Below are positions 58,401 through 64,000 of a stretch of 64,000 bases of DNA, piece by piece (position 1 is the stretch's first letter; each line of letters opens with the position of its first letter). This stretch comes from Tricholoma matsutake (Eukaryota > Basidiomycota > Agaricomycetes > Agaricales > Tricholomataceae). Position numbers and translations under genes: made by a program. Under the pieces are notes generated by a model. It was given only the letters and a program-made list of their open reading frames with translations. It had not been told where the DNA came from and ran no database searches. The stretch is from NCBI GenBank assembly GCA_026075535.2, contig AP026540.1, forward strand, positions 9,734,001-9,798,000. Direction: 5' to 3'.

Positions 58401-60027
58401 CAGTGAGACCAGTAGCCTTCAACTCTATGACATTCAAGGGCGCAGAACTTAACTACCCCATTCAGGAAAAAGAGATGCTTGCAATCATATGTGCCTTACG
58501 GAAATGGTGTGCAGACCTTCTGGGAAGTGCATTCACAATTTTTACTGACCACAGAATGCTGGAGAACTTTGAGACACAACTGGACCTGTCGTGATGACAA
58601 GCATGATGGATGGAGTTTATGTCTCAATTCGACACTAAAATTGTATATGTGAAAGGTGAGGACAACACTGTGGCAGATGCACTGTCCAGGTTACCTGTGA
58701 CAATCACCATGGACAGTGCCATGGCTATTGAATTGGCTCATGGGCCATACAATTTCTGTGCTGATGATTACCATGTCAGTAAATGCTGTACTGCCTGTTA
58801 TGACTGACTGCCCACTTCGTTGTGCACATGCACTAGCAGAAACAGACGTTGCAACAACACAAGCTGTTACAGCTGTCCTGTCCATCTTGCATGACCCACA
58901 GTTGTACAACACAATTGTTGCGGGCTACAAGGTTGACAGCTGGTGCAAAAGATTGCTGGAGGCAGCTCCAGGGATGCTGAATGTACATGAAAAAGATAAC
59001 CCGCTGTTCATCAGAGATCATTTAGTGATCCCTGCGGTGGGTTCAATCTGGGAAACACTCTTCCAACTTGCTCATGACACATTGGGTCATTTCGGATTTG
59101 AGAAATCCTATGGATCACTATGCAACTCATACTACTGGTCTAATATGCATAAAGATCTGGAAGGAGCATATGTACCAAGCTGCATCGAATGCCAACAAAA
59201 CAAAAGCAGGACAACCCAACTGACAGGACCCTTGCATCCACTGCCCATACCAGATCAACGAGGAGATTCTGTAGCCATAGATTTCGTGGGCCCACTGCCA
59301 GAAGATAACAGTTTTAACTGCATTCTAACAATAACTGACCATTTAGGCTTGGATATTCAAATAATACCGACGCATACAAATGTCACAGCCAAAGACTTGG
59401 CAAGTATATTTTTTGATCACTGGTATTGTGAAAATGGACTGCCGATGGATATCATAACAGACAGGGACAAATTGTTCCTTTCCAAATTCTGGAAAGCTTT
59501 GCATAAGTTAACAGGGGTTAAACTAAAGATGTCTATGGCCTATCACCCTCAAATGGACAGCACTTCCGAATGGATGAATAAAACAATAAACCAAGCGCTA
59601 TGGTATCATGTGGTGAGAACTCAAAAAGGTTGGGCACGCACGTTGCCCCAGGTATGTTTTGATCTTATGAACACAGTGAACAAATCTACCGGATTCTTGC
59701 CATTTCAACTGTGAATGGGCCATAGCCCACAGCTAGTACCTCTGCTCATCATGCCTGTCATAACTGAGACACCGGAAGAAGACAGGGCTAATGAACTAAT
59801 CACACGACTCCATTTAGATGTCCAAGAAGCACAAGACAACTTGTTCAAGGTGAAAATAGCACAAGCAGCATATGCAAATTTGACATGTGGAAAATTGGAC
59901 ATCGGAGATAAGGTGATGTTGTCAACCACTAACAGAAGATGACAATATACAGCAAAGAGAGAAAAATGGGTGGCAAAATTCATGCCTTGTGATGATGGCC
60001 CATTTGTGATTACAGATATTGACCCAG

Positions 60028-60224
60028 TGTTGTGAGTCGGAGGGGGGTCACTTAAGATCACACAGGAGCTAAACATGAATAACATATATTATTGTGTGTA
60101 CTCGAGGTGGTATTAGAAGATTGTTTATGTAAATAGAAGGTTGGTCCCTTTATAGGGGCCAGCCAGGTCAATAGCAAAGAAAAGTAATATATACAAACAT
60201 GGGGTCAAGCCCCGGGTCACCACA
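60028..60224 (-). repeat. 3' LTR of element D
   Basis: 197 bp bounded by TG/CA-type ends (minus strand TGTGGTG ... ACAACA), next to the polypurine tract at 60225-60235. The flanking pentamer on the left is CCCAG (60023-60027). Confidence 0.65.
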
Positions 60225-60371
60225 CCCTCCCCCTTAGGGCTTTGTCCAGGGGGGAAGCATAATGTTTTGAGTAAATAGACGATCTCAAAGAGAGCATTGT
60301 CTGGTATGTGGGTATCATCGGGGTACGATGAAAGGAATCAATTCACTTGTTTATTAAAAAATGCGACGACC

Positions 60372-62729
60372 TTATTTAGTAGGGTCATCAGGGGTGTGGG
60401 TATTGTTGAGACTCAACGATGATATGTGGGACTCGTCAAGGGTCAACAAGGATTCGGGGAGGTTGGCGTCAACTAACATATGTCTAACTTCCTCTGGGGT
60501 GGTAGGTATGGGTACTTTGCGCTTGTAATTGGGCATGGAGGAAAGTAGGGTCGTTTCATTGTTCAATGCCAACAAAGACAATTGGGATATGGGGGTCTCT
60601 GGGGTGTTCCCCAGAGCAGAGGTGTCCGTCATCTGCCCTTCATCAAGAAGGAAATGGTCCTTGTCGACAGTGAACATTTCATCGTTGGATGAAGAGATGG
60701 AGTCAGTGGAATCACCGTTGTCATCAGGGTCTCTGATTTTTTGCGGCTTGGTAGACATGACTGGAGTGAGTTTGCTAACGAGCTTCTTGTGCCCATTCAG
60801 AGGGATGCCAGCAGCAACTCTCCTCGCTCTCTTCAAGGCCTTCTTCTGGCCTTGAGCTGCCTTGACGATGAGGGGGGACCCAGACCATCCTGAGGTCAGA
60901 TCGTTCTCCAGGGAATATACCTCTGGAGTTGGATGCCAGCTGGACAGGTAAGAAGGCCTGGTGTGGGCAGGAGGTTGGTTGTCCATGCGAGAGGTGCTCA
61001 CATGCAGAGATGCAGATAGTCCAGCAGAGAATCTGGAGGACCGGGCAGTGGAAGTCATTGATTCAGGGCGGGGTCACCCTGAATGAGAGGGAGCTCTGCC
61101 CCTGGTGGGAGCAGTGGATTCTCTTTTTCTTTTTCTTTGTGGCTCTTGAAGGGCCACATCATTAGGCCCAGTGATCCACCACCGGGGTTCAGACATCAGA
61201 GGAGCATCCTCTGAATGGGTATTGGAATGTTGCTGCAGACATCTTACGATATTGGCAGCGGTAGAACCACTCTTCCAAATGGGAGGAGTTGGCAGTAGCC
61301 ATCGCTGTAAGCCAGCCAATGGCATAGTGAGAACCTTCTCAGACTTCCTTGTCTGAGATGCCCATGGTAGCGAGGTGTTATACAACATCCTCGAGGGAAG
61401 TTGGATTGGTGCTGATTGGCATGGGCTGCCAACAGCGCACAGGGGACAGTGGGAGGCATTTGCGCTCTCAAATCTGTCAGTATAGTCCCAGTGTGGCTAG
61501 TACCTCCACAGTACAAAGGTAGAGAAGTAGTTTAGCTTCAGGGGATAGCCCTGAAAGGATCTGTTGATGAAGCAGGAGTTGTCCCCTGACATGTGGGAGG
61601 GAGACCCTCTGTTCATCCATCAGGGTACCAGGGTGGGATCGCCACTGGTACAGGTGTCGGTGCATGAACTGCGCCCACATTTCAGCAGAGTCCAGAAGCG
61701 AGGGTTGCTCCAGGTGAGTAGGGTTGTTGAGTTGGTGTAATCCTCACGCCAACTGCATCTGAACAGGGAGCCAACCAGGTAATCTACAGTGGGCAAGGGC
61801 ATAGGTCATCAGGGGTGTTTGAGCCCCTGAAGGAGTATCATTGACAAATTGCATGTACTTGCACATTCGTTCCAACATTGGGTAGTTCCCAGAGGTGTGG
61901 GCCATCCAGGACCAGTTATCAAATTCCTCAGTGTTCTGAGGAATGGACATAGGAACTTGGCCACGCAGCTTGGGAGCTGGTCTCCAGTTTGCCATCCTGG
62001 GAACATCAGGGCCTGAGAATGTATATCTCAGGGGTGGAAGGATGGGAAGAGGTGGGTAGACCTCGTTCATATTGACATCCTCATCAGGGACAATGGGGTG
62101 GGGAGCAGGAGGTGGTGCAGGCCGAGAGGCTGCACTGGCATACAAATTACCCTGGGGCCTCTCGAGGTGAGGAGAGGGTTCACGAGTACAAGCTCATTTG
62201 GATGAACATCCATTGAGCTGCTCATGCAGGTGCTCATTCTCATCTTCCAGGTTCTGGATGGTCTCCTGGAGGGCAGCAATATCTTTTTTGTATTCATTAT
62301 AAACATGTTTGACTCTGGTGAGAGCACCAGAGTTAATACCTGAATCTCGATGATCTCTCGCATTGAAATATTCATCATCATGGTCATACACATGGGTGTA
62401 CATGTGTAAAGCATAGCTCTTGCAAGTGTCGCAAGTGCCTCAGTGAAGGATGATGCCTTCACCATCAATCCTCCAATTTATGGTGGCGGAAGAGCTGGTG
62501 CCCACACCAGCTCACCAGTTTTGTTCTTCTCTAGCAGAACATCTGCTAGTGCTGATGGGTTCTTCAATATTGCCAGGGCTTGGCGAGCGATGGGGTTGAG
62601 TGATGCTGCTGCTTGAGCCAGTGGGCTCGAGCTCTCTCTGCTTCTCCTTCCCCCTTTGAGACCAGCCACTAGGGCCCATCTCATGCATATGGCTAGGTCT
62701 GCCATTGTGATCATCCCCCATGGGGTCAT
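60372..62729 (-). pseudogene. Gag-like protein of element D, decayed
   Basis: Minus-strand fragments in an approximately single order: 'MTPWGMITMADLAICMRWALV' (62729), 'AASLNPIARQALAILKNPSAL', 'YTHVYDHDDEYFNARDHRDS' with a coiled coil 'AALQETIQNLEDENEHLHEQ', 'EVYPPLPILPPLRYTFSGPDV', 'NWSWMAHTSGNYPMLERM', 'QFMHRHLYQWRSHPGTLMDE', 'PRWWITGPNDVALQEPQRKR' and a C-terminal frame ending TAA at 60372. Internal stops are TGA, apart from TAA at 62478, which may be real or intronic. I recall this ORF type as a widespread unnamed mushroom protein; a gag role is inferred from its position next to the polypurine tract and LTR. Confidence 0.6.
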
Positions 62730-62842
62730 GGAGGAAAACTTGCCATAGTAGTGTACCAAGCGATGAAGAAAAAAAAATTGAAATTTCGCACAATGTAAAG
62801 TTGCAGAGTGTGAAATCTGTTGGGCAAGGTACACCCCCAACG

Positions 62843-63268
62843 TGTAAGGGGACTAAGGGGGTGCCCTGTGTGTTTTTCCTATTTTTCATGTTGGTCCCAT
62901 ATTTTTCCCCACCTCATTTCCTTCTATTCTTCATTTTCTATGATTTTTCCGGATTTTATTACTAATTTTCCCTTGCTATCATGTTTGTATATGTTGACAC
63001 TTTTATATTTAGAGGCGGAGTACCCCTTCCGACACATACCCCTTGGTATGATGTCATTCGGCGGCCTTGATCCGCCTATCTCCGCCTTTTTCTATTTTTA
63101 GGTTATATTTGATTTTTGTCGTCTTCACATATACTGGGCATCAGCAAGGGGATCCTTAGAGTTTTCTCTTCGGATTTCCCTTTGCTAGGTGCGCCCCCAA
63201 TGCCTGTATTATGTAGTATAATTTTAACTTCAGATTTCCCTTTGCTAGAGGCTTAGGTTGCCCTTATA
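62843..63268 (+). repeat. 5' LTR of the family C element
   Basis: 426 bp, TGTAAGGGG...CCCTTATA, homologous over its whole length to the solo LTR at 51114-51539. Confidence 0.92.
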
Positions 63269-63434
63269 GTAGAAAACTCTCCCCTAAGGCCCGAAAATCG
63301 CGAATGCGCTGCCCAAAATAGGCAGGTACAGACTGGACGACGCTTCCCAAAGCTCCACAGAGTCCCTACACACCGTTCCAGATACTCTCGCCTTTATTGC
63401 GCTGCCATTTTCGCCAAACGCGCTCCCTAGCGAC

Positions 63435-64000
63435 ATGGACGCATCAGAACGCTTCGACGCGCTTGAAAGCGACGTTTCCGGAATGCGCACGCAAATCGAC
63501 TCGCTTAAATCTACGATTGAAAACTTTGTTAGGACCCTCCAGGCTAACCCTACGACTAATAGTTCCCCCTTCACGACTCCAAGCGCACCCAACAACGATG
63601 TTTTGCCAAACGCGTCCACTAAGGAACATGCCCAGATCAAACCGTCCCCCCCCGCCGAATTTAATGGTGCACGTGCGCAGGGACGTGCATTCCTTAATTC
63701 CTGTGAGTTATACATTAGTCTCCAGTCGCATCAATTCGTCGATGAGGCTGCAAAAATTTATTGGGCCTTCACATACATGAAATCTGAACGCGCCTATCTC
63801 TATGTGGACCGTATCCTACGTCAAACTAAAGAACTCGGTTCTCTACCTTTCTCCACTTGGGGTGACTTTCGAGCTGAGTTCGTACGCCACTTCTGCCCCC
63901 TCAATGAACGCCACCGAGCAGTGACACGACTTGAGTCATCCACTTACCACCAGGGACGTCGATCCGTGGATGACTATATCGATGAGTTCAAGGATTTGGT
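63435..64000 (+). CDS. Family C gag, 5' part (continues past edge)
   Basis: Open for at least 188 codons without a stop. N-terminal coiled-coil segment 'ERFDALESDVSGMRTQIDSLK', Pro/Asn/Ser-rich linker, then the gag capsid region 'AEFNGARAQGRAFLNSCELY', 'AKIYWAFTYMKSERAYLYVD', 'STWGDFRAEFVRHFCPLNER' and 'SVDDYIDEFKDLV', which match the Ty3/gypsy retrotrans_gag domain. No TGA damage, unlike A, B and D. Start chosen at the first ATG (63435) after the LTR. Confidence 0.85.
   Translation, partial: MDASERFDALESDVSGMRTQIDSLKSTIENFVRTLQANPTTNSSPFTTPSAPNNDVLPNASTKEHAQIKPSPPAEFNGARAQGRAFLNSCELYISLQSHQFVDEAAKIYWAFTYMKSERAYLYVDRILRQTKELGSLPFSTWGDFRAEFVRHFCPLNERHRAVTRLESSTYHQGRRSVDDYIDEFKDL

Larger units (their letters stand above)
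48679..59942 (+). pseudogene. Element B gag-pol pseudogene (interrupted)
   Basis: Gag and pol share one frame through protease. Gag: 'MSYTLNQIVAIEHAHQLK', 'FWDPRIWTWVGGD' and a knuckle-like C-x2-C-x6-H-x4-C near 56371. Protease: 'MLLDSVAHIM', where the active-site Gly of D-S/T-G is Val. RT: 'YRQLNTNTIMDTHPP', 'FGLYEWLIMPMGLQNAP', catalytic box YLND instead of YLDD (57883). RNase H 'ITTDASKHCSGAVLSF', 'KEMLAIICALRKW'. Integrase: 'HDTLGHFGFEKSYGSL', zinc Cys pair 'CIECQQNKSR', 'AIDFVGPLPED', 'IITDRDKLF', 'STSEWMNKTI'. Fourteen in-frame stops (55588, 56107, 56164, 56170, 56218, 56377, 57163, 57829, 57850, 58592, 58595, 58604, 59712, 59940), all TGA, plus frameshifts near 57870 and 58780. Non-functional. 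Confidence 0.85.
48158..60027 (+). mobile_element. Ty3/gypsy element B, split by A and truncated by D
   Basis: Oldest retroelement in the cluster. The gag start (ATG 48679) is interrupted after 48787 by element A and continues at 55442 in the same frame once A and one copy of its TCTGG duplication are removed (6654 nt, a multiple of 3). The coding region runs to about 60027, where element D begins, so its 3' end and 3' LTR are missing in this window. The region 48158-48678 before gag is a probable 5' LTR plus leader (TATA-like and polyadenylation-like sequences, ending before the gag ATG), but the LTR borders could not be fixed without a partner. Confidence 0.78.
60028..62842 (-). mobile_element. 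LTR element D, gag-like only, minus strand
   Basis: Left end (its 3' end) is an LTR at 60028-60224 of 197 bp: on the minus strand it begins TGTGGTGACC and ends CTCACAACA. Immediately before it on that strand is a polypurine tract (60225-60235, AAGGGGGAGGG). Coding sequence lies at 60372-62729 and is then interrupted by element C at 62843. No RT, RNase H or integrase motif is seen between the LTR and the coding region. The left boundary cuts the pol end of element B. The 5' part and second LTR would be to the right, beyond the C insertion. Confidence 0.68.
62843..64000 (+). mobile_element. Gypsy element, family C, entering at right edge
   Basis: Starts with a 426-bp LTR at 62843-63268 and continues with an intact gag. 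It is inserted in the 5' part of element D. The left-flank pentamer is CAACG (62838-62842). The remainder, including the 3' LTR, is outside the window. Confidence 0.88.

Noticed and set aside
1..64000. CRISPR arrays, bacterial-type operons, phage genes
   Set aside because: No spaced direct-repeat array or prokaryotic gene organisation; intron-rich fungal DNA throughout.

Overview
The window looks like nuclear DNA of an Agaricomycete (mushroom-forming basidiomycete). The reasons are dense short introns (about 50-80 nt) with GT-AG borders, a DUF6535 membrane protein, a class of chitin synthase and a heteromeric-type polyprenyl synthase subunit normal for basidiomycetes, and a TE cluster with a DUF6570 helitron fragment and Ty3/gypsy chromoviruses. 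Gene models were assembled by hand from exons and splice sites. For the Rab5, triple-homeodomain, pantothenate kinase, Roadblock, polyprenyl synthase subunit, DUF6535, tetraspan and both bHLH genes the exon lengths were summed and are divisible by three.  Layout: 0-45 kb is a gene-dense, mostly housekeeping block. In order: Rab5 GTPase (-), Mei2-like RRM/RGG protein (+), Roadblock/LAMTOR2-like protein (+), a non-catalytic polyprenyl diphosphate synthase subunit (+), a DUF6535 protein (-), a protein with three tandem homeodomains (-), pantothenate kinase (-), coatomer gamma (-), casein kinase I (-), chitin synthase (+), a large low-complexity protein (-), bHLH factor 1 (+), a four-helix membrane protein (+), bHLH factor 2 (+), tubulin cofactor A (+), Mediator subunit 11 (-) and a HET-C homologue with a repetitive Gly-rich tail (-). 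Unusually long gene-free stretches (2.9, 1.2 and 1.7 kb) surround the two bHLH genes.  From 45 kb to the right edge the DNA is a nested transposon cluster. A 0.67-kb inverted-repeat (foldback) element lies just upstream of the HET-C gene and abuts a helitron remnant. Gypsy element B (gag from 48679) is split by Gypsy element A (48788-55436, 402-bp LTRs, TCTGG target duplication). A is itself split by a 426-bp solo LTR of family C (GAAAT duplication). The 3' end of B is cut by element D (reverse orientation), which shows a 197-bp LTR, a polypurine tract and only a gag-like coding region. D is cut by a full element of family C, whose gag is still open at the window edge. So the insertion order is B, then A and D, then C.  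Elements A, B and D are dead in a characteristic way: every one of the 23 internal stops I counted in A and B is TGA, mostly where arginine CGA is expected, and several catalytic Asp codons read Asn at former CpG sites. Family C has no such damage in the visible part. This points to CpG-deamination decay of older copies.  The items most worth a second look are the triple-homeodomain gene with three introns at the identical codon and phase, a 6-nt exon in Rab5 and a possible 2-nt exon in chitin synthase, the gag-only LTR element D, the repeat array in the HET-C tail, and the nested, CpG-decayed retroelement stack.
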